From positions 32,587,603-32,651,602 of the forward strand of contig OZ038509.1 of assembly GCA_964036315.1 (NCBI GenBank): 64,000 bases of DNA, in the 5' to 3' direction. A model generated the notes under the pieces. The model searched no databases. It was not told the DNA's origin and was given only the letters and a program-made list of their open reading frames with translations. The position numbers were made by a program, and so were the translations under genes. Shown in pieces: positions 11,098 to 21,509 of this stretch; within the stretch, counting starts at the first letter, position 1; each line of letters starts with the position of its first letter. This DNA is from Acanthosepion esculentum. Its lineage: Eukaryota; Mollusca; Cephalopoda; Sepiida; Sepiidae.

Positions 11098-11285
11098 CAG
11101 TGTAACCCGGATATAAGAGAAACCCGGATATAAGAGAGATTTTATCTGGTCCCAAATTAGAGCCTGTGTTAATAAAACAAAATAGACCAAACTCGGATAT
11201 AAGAGAAACCCGGATATAAGATAAACTCGGATATAAGATACTTCTTCTCCGGTCCCGACAACTCTCTTATATCCGGGTTACACTG
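11098..11285. mobile_element. MITE, CAGTGTAACC family, copy 1
   Basis: A 188-bp element with terminal inverted repeats starting CAGTGTAACCCGGATATAAG and TA on both sides (11096-11097, 11286-11287). The word CGGATATAAGA recurs inside as five direct copies plus one inverted copy at the right end, an array that could serve as transposase binding sites. There is no coding capacity. TA targeting and CAGT ends fit the Tc1/mariner/pogo superfamily. Confidence 0.85.
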
Positions 11286-11287
11286 TA

Positions 11288-11321
<34 letters not shown>

Positions 11322-11336
11322 CTTATATCCGGGTTA

Positions 11337-11340
<4 letters not shown>
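11322..11340. mobile_element. MITE end fragment
   Basis: The 19-bp right terminus of the same family (CTTATATCCGGGTTACACT) stands alone between two (TA)n tracts. Confidence 0.7.
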
Positions 11341-11368
<28 letters not shown>

Positions 11369-11372
<4 letters not shown>

Positions 11373-11465
11373 AAACCTAATGAGCCAGACACACCTACCA
11401 AGGTTTCACTTAGGCAGATCGTCAGTGAAACCTTGGTAGGTGTGTCTGGCTCATTAGGTTTGACT
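11369..11465. repeat. perfect 42-bp hairpin built on a hammerhead ribozyme
   Basis: Arms 11369-11410 and 11424-11465 are perfectly complementary around a 13-nt loop. On the - strand the structure contains CTGACGA (11425-11419), GAAAC (11407-11403), a stem III ACC/GGT and a GTA cleavage triplet, homologous to the ribozyme at 16928-16980. An extra 13 nt next to the core, complementary to the GAAAC and stem III side, forces the core into continuous duplex. The ribozyme has probably been replaced by a plain hairpin through fold-back copying. Confidence 0.75.
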
Positions 11466-11688
11466 AGGTTTGCTCTATGCTTGTATTGAGCTCTTTAGTT
11501 AGTTGTTTACTCGTATCGGGGTTTTTTCTTTGGGCCTTGAACCTGTATCTGTGCGATAATTTTCGACAGACTTTCATGTTCCTGGCTCTTTCTTTTTTTA
11601 AAACCTTCTTTTCCTTCGTGATTGATTTGGCTGTTGTTAAATCAACAGTTCGAAGGTTTTTCGACACGAGTATAGTTACCTATATTTA

Positions 11689-11692
<4 letters not shown>
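11424..11692 (+). repeat. dispersed repeat, module D copy 1
   Basis: Homologous to the reverse strand of 16671-16960. Both have GGTTTGCTCTA or a close variant, TATTGAGC, a T-rich stretch encoding GFFLW in one frame, and a final GAGTATA before a TA-rich tail. Open frames here (11477-11791 + and 11464-11667 -) have no recognised homologue. Confidence 0.6.

Positions 11693-11766
<74 letters not shown>
11693..11766. repeat. (TA)n microsatellite
   Basis: About 74 bp of TA repeat, the tail of module D copy 1. Confidence 0.95.
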
Positions 11767-11772
<6 letters not shown>

Positions 11773-11774
<2 letters not shown>

Positions 11775-11934
11775 GTGTAACCCGTGGATGATATTTCCTG
11801 TGAATTGCTATGAATTCCAGAGAAAAGATTCCTCGTTGGTTCCACGATTTTGAATTCAAAGTTTTCTTTCTACTTTCTTTCCAAATTTAGACAGCTCAGT
11901 CTGAGAAGAGATTTATGATTTTTCCAAAGACATT

Positions 11935-11974
<40 letters not shown>

Positions 11975-12156
11975 TATAGATAGATAGATTCTATTAATCT
12001 AACACTGTTTACATTTCCAATCCATTATATTTTGTCTCATCATCTAATAATCTTTTACCTAGCAATCTCAGTCAATTAATTATCGATAATTCATTTATCG
12101 CTTTATTAATCTAAAGTACAAGTCGCCGTACGGTAGGAATCGACCAGGTTACACTG
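11773..12156. mobile_element. MITE-like unit enclosing a captured segment (right arm)
   Basis: The unit begins CAGTGTAACC and ends GGTTACACTG, the same 10-bp termini as the MITEs at 11098 and 12161. The sequence between the termini (11783-12146) is not MITE sequence; it is the inverted copy of 10721-11058. The right terminus is followed by TACA and then directly by the next MITE, so two ends face each other. I infer capture of a genomic segment between two MITE ends, although recombination between nested insertions could also give this. Confidence 0.65.
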
Positions 12157-12160
12157 TACA

Positions 12161-12330
12161 CAGTGTAACCCAGATATAAGAGACCCGGATATAAGAGAGA
12201 TTTTATCTGGTATCAAATTAGAGCCTGTGTTAATGTATATATAATAGACCAAACCCGGATATAAGAGAAACCCGGATATAAGATACTTCTTCACCAGTCC
12301 CGACAACTCTCTTATATCCGGGTTACACTG
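12161..12330. mobile_element. MITE, CAGTGTAACC family, copy 2
   Basis: A 170-bp element with the same termini and interior as the copy at 11098. It has four direct CAGATATAAGAG/CGGATATAAGA-type words and one inverted copy. TA follows the right end; the left neighbour is TACA. Confidence 0.85.
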
Positions 12331-12877
12331 TATATATATATTGCACACGTGAGACAATCGGAAACTAATTCTTACTATTTATGTTAACGGAAACTACAAC
12401 AGATATAGGATGCATAATAACACCCTAGGTTAGACCGAGTTTCTGTTTACAAAACTGTTTTCCACATAATCACCACTAATGTTCATACATTTTCGCTAAA
12501 AAAATTTAGCATGTCGCACTCTTAAAATTTTATGCCGGCATATTGTTGTCGTCGCTGCTAAAATGCTTCTAACTATTCTCATATCGATTGTGTAGTTGTC
12601 ATAAATGTTCGTCAAGCGCTAATAGATATCAATGTGTGCAATCCGCATAGAGATATTCAATGACATATATGTGTTTCGTGCACACTTTCATGCCAAATGG
12701 CATTTAGCCAGACTGCACTGCCCCCACCAAAAAAAACAAAAACAAAAAACGACTAGTTGAGAATCGCATGTCAGTTCAATCTCGACTGCCATAGTAGCAA
12801 TGTCCGACCCGAAATTCGTCGGCCAAAGAAATTGGAGGCCTTTGTATTGCATATTTAGTTAGCGTATTTAATAAGCG

Positions 12878-12878
<1 letters not shown>
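12331..12878. other. no gene seen
   Basis: Includes ACGGAAACTACAACAGATA near 12390, a word also found slightly changed near 49457, so part of this may be an unnamed dispersed repeat. Confidence 0.4.

Positions 12879-12950
<72 letters not shown>
12879..12950. repeat. (TA)n microsatellite
   Basis: About 72 bp of TA repeat. Confidence 0.95.
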
Positions 12951-12951
<1 letters not shown>

Positions 12952-13054
12952 TCTGTCAATAATATAATTATTCTTATCTTATCCTGGAGAATGTTAACAT
13001 CACGAATCTTTAATCGATTGTAGATAACGATCGTAAACCTTTTATTATTTATTA

Positions 13055-13055
13055 T

Positions 13056-13093
<38 letters not shown>
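13055..13093. repeat. (AAT)n microsatellite
   Basis: About 13 AAT units. Confidence 0.9.
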
Positions 13094-13716
13094 TGTATAT
13101 TCCTTTATTCCTTTTCTTACATATGTAAAAGTGCTCTATTCTAAAGTATTTAAAAGAGTTATTTTTAATACCTTTATACAACAATAATAAAATATATATT
13201 ACTAAAATGTGTTTGTCAGACCACCACTACTCTGAGTTTCATGTTTTGCGCAATCCTCAGGCGATGGAATTTCCAGGAGGATATAGATCCAAGGAGAGCT
13301 CTATGTCAAAGGTCAGAGCAAAATATGTCAGAATTGAATGTTTGGCCCCGTTGACAGAAACAGACGGGACTGTTTCAGATTCACACTTTATGACATACTG
13401 AGGTCAGTATGTCAAAATAGGACAAAACTCTCTGCCTTTCCCCCACCTTCTAAAAAACTATATCTCTGTTTTTTAACCCGGTATATATTTTCCATTTGAT
13501 TTGTGATTTGTTTGTAGTTCTTGAAGATTGAGATCTGCTGTATTTTAGAGCTCTCGTGAAATAAAAATTATTACTTATGGGATTTTATGTGTTTGATATT
13601 CTTTTACTAGGGATTTTAATTTAATTCTATAATTAAATTTGATGTTTTTAGTTACTATTTTTGAAACATGTTAATTCCTGTTTGGTGATGGAACCATATT
13701 TTTAAATTAGTAAATT

Positions 13717-13720
<4 letters not shown>
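13094..13720. other. no assignable gene; small palindrome
   Basis: A 64-codon frame (13207-13401 +) has ordinary composition but no family signature. Overlapping its end, 13391-13414 is an inverted repeat with 11-bp perfect arms (TGACATACTGA) around GG. Confidence 0.4.

Positions 13721-13721
<1 letters not shown>

Positions 13722-13808
<87 letters not shown>
13722..13808. repeat. (TA)n microsatellite
   Basis: About 87 bp of TA repeat. Confidence 0.95.
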
Positions 13809-13811
<3 letters not shown>

Positions 13812-14130
13812 AGAGGGGAGTATATATATACAGAATCTCCTAAAGGAAAGATGTACACCACGTAAAATTAACTGTTTTTATTTCAGTGTTTCCAGTGGGT
13901 AGCAATATATGTTTTATTCGCACTTATAATTTATACAAAAGCCATAACTTATACAAGATAAATAACATTTGTCTCTCCACTTTAATAAAAATGGAAATTG
14001 TTGTAAAAACGAAAAACACATATTATAAAACCAAAACAAGTGTATTTTATTACGACATTAATATTGATTATATAAATAGATAATCGGCTTGAGGAAATCT
14101 GTCTCACATTTATATGACATACCGGTATAT

Positions 14131-14135
<5 letters not shown>

Positions 14136-14182
<47 letters not shown>

Positions 14183-14272
14183 CACTCACACATATCTGTG
14201 TGTGTGTACTTAACGACTTATATGAGTAACGAGTGTCTCAAATTTATATAGGACATACAGGAATTTACAATT

Positions 14273-14312
<40 letters not shown>

Positions 14313-14340
14313 GCAGGCGCGCGCGCACACACATATATGT
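14136..14340. repeat. (TA)n and (CA)n microsatellites
   Basis: TA repeat at about 14136-14176 and CA repeat with CGCGCG interruptions at about 14273-14331. Confidence 0.9.
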
Positions 14341-15600
14341 ATATATAATACACACACATGTGTATGTGTGTATGCGTATGTACTTAACGACTAATATGTG
14401 TAACGATTTCCGGACTTTAAATGTTATAAAAAACATGATAAAATAAATATCCAATTAAAATTAATATTAAAATTAAAATCCAATTAAAATGTCATAAAAT
14501 AAAAATCCAAACATTAAATGTAAATCGAATCACTTGCCATTGTACGTTATACGAAAACGTGTTTGTTTTTCTTTCTTCAAAATAAAATAAAGTGAAAAAA
14601 CATATCCTTCCATTGTATTTCCCGTATGCAAACCGAAACAATATACAGCTCAGAAAGTTGATTTTAGAATTTATTTATTACGTTTACCGGTCAGTATATT
14701 GTTGTATTAATTGTTGTATTATACAAATATTTATAAATAAATTAGAAATGTGAAAACGGTGCAAAAGTGACATTAAAGCTAATCTGGAGTTTGTTGACTA
14801 TAACCTTTTTCGTGCTTCATATACCTGAAATAGCTGTGTGCGCACGCGCACATCGCGAGCTCATATGTAGATATTTTGATTTCTTATAATAACAAAGTTG
14901 AATACATTTAGATACGTAATTTCAAACTGTCAAATTTACATTTTATTATTTAATATTTAATAACATTTTTAAATCATTAATCATGTTATTATTAAAATGC
15001 TAAGATGGTACATTATTTCAAGCGTTCTTTGTAAATTGTATATACAATTGTTTTGAAACCATACACAGTCACTCACACACAGATAAACACATGCATACAC
15101 ACACATATATATAAGTGTGTGTGGTGTAGCTGAAGATAAAGCAAAGTTTTGTTTAAGCAGTTTTTAAGCAATTTTCTTTGTTTTCCTCCAATATAAATGA
15201 TGTGCATGACTTAATGCTGTCAACCTTCATTATAAGAGTCAAGAAAATACGAATGCTTTTGTTTTCATCATGACTTCTAAGGTTTAAAGCGTTGCATACA
15301 TACATATACATGTATGCATGCATATTCATTAATGACCTTAAGAACAAATAGAAAAGTGTTTTATTTTATTTTTGACTGAAAAATAATTATTTTTGATTTG
15401 GTAAGCGAAATGAATAAAAATAAATTGAGCCAGTGAGTCGGTAGCAAGACGCATTTAAAATTGTTTCATGTTCTTTGTTTTCTAAAATTTAAAGGTTATC
15501 GTTCAACCAAATTTCCTGTTTCCAAATATTAGCAAATTTAACTTAGTTTATCTGAAATAGACAATATGAGTTCAGCGAATATCGAGCTCATGTTAATTCG
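14341..15600. other. AT-rich DNA, nothing identified
   Basis: No coding or repeat signature beyond short CA/TG words. Confidence 0.5.
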
Positions 15601-15735
15601 ATGAAGTTTTATTCAAACACTGATTCTTTTACAGAAAATACAGATAGGAATTTGAACATATTACATGGCTTATTTATGTTATTACACGAAAAAGTTTGCC
15701 TTCATGAGTTGATGTTTGGGAAACACGAAGAGGAA

Positions 15736-15736
<1 letters not shown>

Positions 15737-15781
<45 letters not shown>

Positions 15782-15796
15782 GCACACACACACACG

Positions 15797-15851
<55 letters not shown>
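15737..15851. repeat. (CA)n microsatellite inside a long open frame
   Basis: A CA run of about 115 bp with CGCA interruptions. It keeps open a 156-codon frame (15601-16071 +) with a His-Thr tract in its middle. Because CA repeats have no stops in this frame, I regard the frame as fortuitous. Confidence 0.9.
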
Positions 15852-15854
<3 letters not shown>

Positions 15855-16377
15855 TACAGAAAGTAAAGAAGTTTTTCATTCTTTCACGCACAATAACAAA
15901 CACATCGGCAAACGAACAATAAGATGGAAAAACTCCGATGACTTACCTATTTATGTTACTTATCCGTACAAGTACGCTGAACCTTTGTCTTCTGAAATAA
16001 CAACTAATGATTTAAACGTTTGTGTCAATAGAAGTATGGTGAATAATCCACTTAGTTTAATCTGTAGTTAATCCATTTGCTATAAGGTTAATTTGTCGAT
16101 TTGCTTCTTTTTCTCTTTTATATATTTGTTACTTGGGCTTTTCGTGCTGACGTAATTTTTCTTTTTTTATCTTGGTTATTTGTAACTTTTCTTACCTATT
16201 TAAATTTTCCCCATAACGAATGCTTTCATTTCCTCATAAAGACGGGAAATTTACTCTTTCAACCACCCCCGCACAAATGTATGTGGTTATATCGATATAT
16301 AAGTATATATTAACGGAAATACGAAAAATCATACATAATTAGAGGTTGGAATAAATAGATACTATTAAGCTGAGAGA

Positions 16378-16378
<1 letters not shown>

Positions 16379-16440
<62 letters not shown>

Positions 16441-16451
16441 CAGTCTGTTCA

Positions 16452-16519
<68 letters not shown>

Positions 16520-16531
16520 CCAGTCTGTTCA

Positions 16532-16595
<64 letters not shown>

Positions 16596-16607
16596 CCAGT
16601 CTGTTCA

Positions 16608-16676
<69 letters not shown>
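16379..16676. repeat. (TATC)n array with periodic CAGTCTGTTCATAT spacers
   Basis: Four TATC blocks separated by three spacers CAGTCTGTTCATAT about 78 bp apart, giving a two-level repeat. The spacer resembles the reverse complement of the interruptions in the GATA array at 9407-9705. Confidence 0.9.
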
Positions 16677-16677
<1 letters not shown>

Positions 16678-16960
16678 ATAATACTAATATTATAAATATA
16701 AGTAATTATACTCATCTGGTAAAACCTTAGGTGTTTTGGCTTGTAAATGAACAAACCAATACCCAAGGAAAAATAATAACTAAGAACATGTAATTGAGGC
16801 GAAAACAATTGTCCAGAATCCAAGCTCAGAGTCCAAAGAAAAAAACCTCCAAAACCAGTAAAGCAAAAGTAACTAAGTAAAGTGCTCAATACACTAAGTA
16901 GAGCAAATTTAACCATGAACTTAAAGAGCCAGGCAAACCTACCTAGGTTTCACCTACGCG
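16671..16960 (-). repeat. dispersed repeat, module D copy 2
   Basis: Reading on the - strand, the ribozyme at 16980-16928 is followed by this body, which matches 11424-11692, and then by the GATA/TATC array as its tail. The 81-codon frame here (16671-16916 -) shares GFFLW with the other copy but has no known homologue. Confidence 0.6.
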
Positions 16961-16980
16961 GATCGTCAGGGTACGCTGGC
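16928..16980 (-). ncRNA. hammerhead ribozyme motif (module D, copy 2)
   Basis: On the - strand: CTGACGA (16969-16963), a weak stem II with CC/GG pairs, GAAAC (16951-16947), a self-complementary stem III ACCTAGGT (16948-16941) and a GTA cleavage triplet ending at 16940. Stem I pairs ACC with GGT next to the core and GCCAG with CTGGC further out. The very short palindromic stem III is typical of retroelement hammerheads that fold best as dimers. Stem II is the weakest part of the call. Confidence 0.7.
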
Positions 16981-17127
16981 CAAAGAGGTAAAATTGGAAT
17001 ATAATATAAATAGCCTACAACATAAAAACAACCATGGCCACTTGACTAATACACCCCAACACCCCAATAAAACAGTAACACCCAAAATTGTTTAAAAACC
17101 CGATACTATAACCAGTTTAGTAGTTTT

Positions 17128-17371
17128 AATAAAGAAAAATACAAGCATAACACCACGTTATCTACTTATGTATGGAAAATTAAACAAGACAATAATAAAG
17201 ACGCCATTTTAAAATGGGAAATATTGAAGAAATGCCATAAGTATAAAGCGGGTAACAAATTCTGTCCACTCTGTACAGAGGAAAAGTTAGCCATCGCTTT
17301 GTATAAAGAACTCGACAATTTGCTAAATCTAACATCTGAAATCCTGAGTAAGTGTAGACATAGGAAAATGT
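17128..17371 (+). pseudogene. Penelope-like element, C-terminal GIY-YIG endonuclease fragment
   Basis: The + strand reads STYVWKIKQDNNKDAILKWE, then KFCPLCTEEKLAIALY, then LSKCRHRKM. This succession is characteristic of the C-terminal endonuclease part of Penelope-like retroelement polyproteins: a conserved tryptophan block, a CxxC pair and a terminal KCRHR motif. No reverse transcriptase lies upstream. The fragment ends at a short TG repeat, next to the mariner relic. I judge it a truncated, non-functional insertion. Confidence 0.75.
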
Positions 17372-17465
17372 GTGTGTGTGTGTGATTTATGAAAATTTAT
17401 GACAAAATGGTAAAAGGAAACACGCAGAAACTGTACTGCTTGGCATTCGCGTCGGAAGCTCCGAT

Positions 17466-17999
17466 ATGAACATTTCATTGTGTTTGGGTGTCAATCTGAG
17501 GAGAGTGCAGAGGATTCAGAATGAGTTGGTTGAGTGTAATAGTGATTGAGAAGGTAAGGCAGTTCGGAAAACTCACTCTGATCGTCCTGATAAGAAAAAA
17601 AAAACTCCAGAATTTGTTGGTAAGGGCCTCAGACTCAACACGGAGGCCACATCAAATGTCTTGAGGAGGTAGTGCTGCCCTGGGTCAAAAGGGTGGCTAT
17701 GTCTGGCACCACACAAGAAGAAGAACACAATCATTGCTATCAGATAATTTCTGCGACCACACATCATCCCTTACATCTGGCCACCTAACTCCTCAGTCTG
17801 CAACCCCCTTGAATATTATATGTAGGGCGCAGTTGAGTGAGAGACTAACAAAAATCCTTGCAGCACCAAAGATGAACTGAAGGTAAGGATTATGGCAGTA
17901 TTCATCAACTTAAACAAGGAGACCGTTAAGAAGAGATGCAGGTGATTCCGATGTCATCTGGAGGCTGTGGATGAAGCCAGTGGCGATTTTATTGAATAA
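17466..17999 (+). pseudogene. mariner-type transposase, internally deleted and stop-ridden
   Basis: The frame opens with a helix-turn-helix-like region (LGVNLRRVQRIQNELVE), then THSDRPDKKKKTPEFVG, and jumps straight to GLRLNTEATSNVL. The middle of a normal mariner transposase, including the first catalytic region, is therefore missing. It continues with IWPPNSSVCNPLEYY and ends KDELKVRIMAVFINLNKE...LEAVDEASGDFIE, the usual mariner C-terminus. At least six in-frame stops are present. The block that should carry the second catalytic Asp is deleted, and the third Asp position reads Val. Start and stop remain in the same frame despite small local shifts. Confidence 0.8.
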
Positions 18000-18122
18000 A
18001 TTTATTATTTAGTATTTAGTATTTATTACTTGTGTAATTTTGGTAAATATATCAGTTAAAATGAGATGTCAATGTTATTTTCATTTCTGCGCACTTTAGA
18101 CGACAATTTATCCATCGCATCC

Positions 18123-18124
<2 letters not shown>

Positions 18125-18177
<53 letters not shown>

Positions 18178-18190
18178 TTCAACGACCCTC

Positions 18191-18248
<58 letters not shown>

Positions 18249-18290
18249 ATGTATGTATGTATGTATGTATGTATGTATGTGTGTGTGTGT
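18125..18290. repeat. two (TA)n tracts and (TGTA)n
   Basis: TA repeats at about 18125-18175 and 18191-18240, separated by CTTCAACGACCCTCG, then TGTA units to about 18290. Confidence 0.95.
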
Positions 18291-18354
18291 GAATTCAATT
18301 TTAAAGCATTTCCTCTCCTTCGTGCGCATGTATTGTTACGTCAATGTAAACATC

Positions 18355-18400
18355 ACTTCAGTCAGATGAAGTCCTAAAGGACGACACGAGTCACCCGATA
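18355..18400 (+). ncRNA. degenerate hammerhead ribozyme relic
   Basis: CAGATGA (core with U4 changed to A) at 18363-18369, a perfect stem II GTCC-TAAA-GGAC (18371-18382), GACA in place of GAAA, and GAGTC as stem III plus cleavage triplet. Layout and spacing are those of a hammerhead, but two invariant core bases are changed, so it is unlikely to cleave. Confidence 0.45.
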
Positions 18401-19532
18401 TTTTCGATAATAATGCATATTTCGCCTTGTTAACGAATGGAGAGAAGCGGGGATCATTTTCACTGTATCAAGAATATAAAACTGATAAAACAGACTTGAA
18501 ACGGTTTGACAAACCGTCGGATAACCAAATTTATATTTTACTATTTTAATAAATTTAACTTAGTTTTATTTATTTAAACAAACAAGCCTGTTCAATCAGA
18601 TTATCCAGCTCCTAGAATTGGATTCTTGTCATGGAAAATAGAATCGAATACAAGCAACAAATAGAACAGAATGAAGAATATATGGAAAAAAAACTAGCAG
18701 ACTGGAAGTAATTTTTTTTTAATCTTAACTGTTTTGGACGTACCGGGGGACTACCGGCTAACAATGTGAAAGACCAACCGAATTCAAATTTTACTCGAGA
18801 CAGTTTATGTTCACTCTGCACCTAACAAAAAGCAGAAATCTATCTGTCACCCAAGCTGGACAGATTAGGTAGGGTTAGGGTTAGTTGTTAATCAGTCTAT
18901 GAGAAAGACAACTTTAAATTCAAACCGAAAAGATGAATGTTTAGTTAAAAGACAAAAGTAAAATGTGACCGTGGACAGCTATGATTGCCTATATCAAGAA
19001 AGGACATGGTAAGTACAGAATTCACAGGCATTATTCTAGAATAAAAACTAATAAAGCTAAGCTCTCTATCAATGGCTTGGAAAACTATTTTCAGGTTAGT
19101 GTAATAGGTGATTAATACTAAGATAATTAGGCAATACATCTTCCTTCTCGTAGCAAGTGTTGTAATTGTTGAAACAATACCAGATTATGATGATACTAGT
19201 TTGTTTTCTCCAAAAGATGGTTTAGTTAGACAGGTGCCATAACGATGTAAAGACACTCGCTTCTTCAGGCCGACAACTGCGAGCGGACATTGATCGGCTG
19301 CTGAAGCGGAGCAAGTTTGTTCAGAGTTAGAAATGAAGAAGCAGCAAAGTGAATTGTTATTGGGACAGTAAGGACGCAATTGAAAATATTGGTATTTAAT
19401 CCAACTTAATTAGGCAAAATTTCAGTTTCTTCGTTGCGTTTGTCATGGGGGTCTCCGTTTGTCGCTAGGAGTGTTTACAAAGTTTAAGATTACATTTTCA
19501 ATTTGTTATCGTTACTACAATTATATCAATTT
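18401..19532. other. no gene seen
   Basis: AT-rich DNA with a few 60-70 codon frames on the - strand lacking recognised motifs. Confidence 0.5.
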
Positions 19533-19692
19533 ACAAAGAGAACAATCGTTCGTTCAAAGGAAAGTAAGCTCTTGTGCAAAGGAGAGTAATCTATCATTCA
19601 AAAGAGAGAAAGCTTTCGTGCAAAGGAGAGTAAGCTCTATCGTTCAAAGGAGAGTAATCTATCGTTTCAAGGATAGTAGGCATCGTTTGCAT
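19533..19692. repeat. minisatellite, 22-25 bp unit
   Basis: About six imperfect units of the type CAAAGGAGAGTAATCTATCGTT in tandem, 130 bp before the large satellite but unrelated to it in sequence. Confidence 0.75.
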
Positions 19693-21509
19693 TCAATTTA
19701 ACTGATTACGCATAATTTATGAAAAAAATAAAAATAAACTTGTGAAAAAATTACTACTTAGAAAAACCGATGAAAGGAGAATAAATTGAAAAAATACACA
19801 CATAAAAAGATAAATATATATTTTTTTTACTATTGTTCATCAGCCTACAAAGCCTAATGCCATTAAAGGTAGAGGATTTCTTTTTTACTTTTGTTCATCA
19901 GCCTACAAAGCCTAATGCCATTAAAGGTAGAGGGTTTTTTTTTACCTTTGTTCATCAGCCTACAAAGCCTAATGCCATTAAAGGTAGAGGATTTTTTTTT
20001 TACTATTGTTCATCAGCCTACAAAGCCTTATGCCATTAAAGGTAGAGGGTTTTTTTTTTACCTTTGTTCATCAGCCTACAAAGCCTAATGTCATTAAATG
20101 TAGAAGTTTTTTTTTTTACTATTGTTCGTCAGCCTACAAAGCCTAATGCCATTAAAGGTAGAGGGTTTTTTTTTTACTTTTGTTCATCAGCCTACAAAGC
20201 CTAATGCCATTAAAGGTAGAGGATTTTTTTTTTACTATTGTTCATTAGCCTACAAAGCCTAATGCCATTAAATGTAGAGGTTTTTTTTTTTACTTTTGTT
20301 CATCAGCCTACAAAGCCTAATGCCATTAAATGTAGAGGATTTTTTTTTTACTTTTGTTCATTAGCCTACAAAGCCTAATGCCATTAAAGGTAGAGGATTT
20401 TTTTTTTACTATTGTTCATCAGCCTACAAAGCCTAATGCCATTAAATGTAGAGGATTTTTTTTTTACTTTTGTTCATCAGCCTAAAAAGCCTAATGCCAT
20501 TAAAGGTAGAGGATTTTTTTTTTACTTTTGTTCATCAGCCTACAAAGCCTAATGCCATTAAATGTAGAGGATTTTTTTTTTACTATTGTTCATTAGCCTA
20601 CAAAGCCTAATGCCATTAAATGTAGAGGGTTTTTTTTTTTACTTTTGTTCATCAGCCTACAAAGCCTAATGCCATTAAATGTAGAGGGTTTTTTTTTACT
20701 TTTGTTCATCAGCCTACAAAGCCTAATGCCATTAAATGTAGAGGGTTTTTTTTTTACTTTTGTTCATCAGCCTACAAAGCCTAATGCCATTAAAGGTAGA
20801 GGATTTTTTTTTACTATTGTTCATCAGCCTACAAAGCCTAATGCCATTAAAGGTAGAGGATTTTTTTTTACTTTTGTTCATCAGCCTACAAAGCCCAATG
20901 CCATTAAAGGTAGATGATTTTTTTTTTACTTTTGTTCATCAGCCTACAAAGCCTAATGCCATTAAATGTAGAGGGTTTTTTTTTTACTTTTGTTCATCAG
21001 CCTTCAAAGCCTAATGCCATTAAAGGTAGAGGATTTTTTTTTACTATTGTTCATCAGCCTACAAAGCCTAATGCCATTAAAGGTAGAGGATTTTTTTTTA
21101 CTTTTGTTCATCAGCCTACAAAGCCCAATGCCATTAAAGGTAGATGATTTTTTTTTTACTTTTGTTCATCAGCCTACAAAGCCTAATGCCATTAAATGTA
21201 GAGGATTTTTTTTTTTACTATTGTTCATTAGCCTACAAAGCCTAATGCCATTAAATGTAGAGGGTTTTTTTTTTACTATTGTTCATTAGCCTACAAAGCC
21301 TAATGCCATTAAAGGTAGAGGATTTTTTTTTTACTATTGTTCATTAGCCTACAAAGCCTAATGCCATTAAATGTAGAGGATTTTTTTTTTACTTTTGTTC
21401 ATCAGCCTACAAAGCCCAATGCCATTAAAGGTAGATGATTTTTTTTTACTTTTGTTCATCAGCCTACAAAGACTAATGCCATTAAAGGTAGAGGATTTTT
21501 TTTTTACTT

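Noticed and set aside
15601..16071. 156-codon frame with a His-Thr tract
   Set aside because: Kept open by a (CA)n microsatellite; flanks show no family signature.
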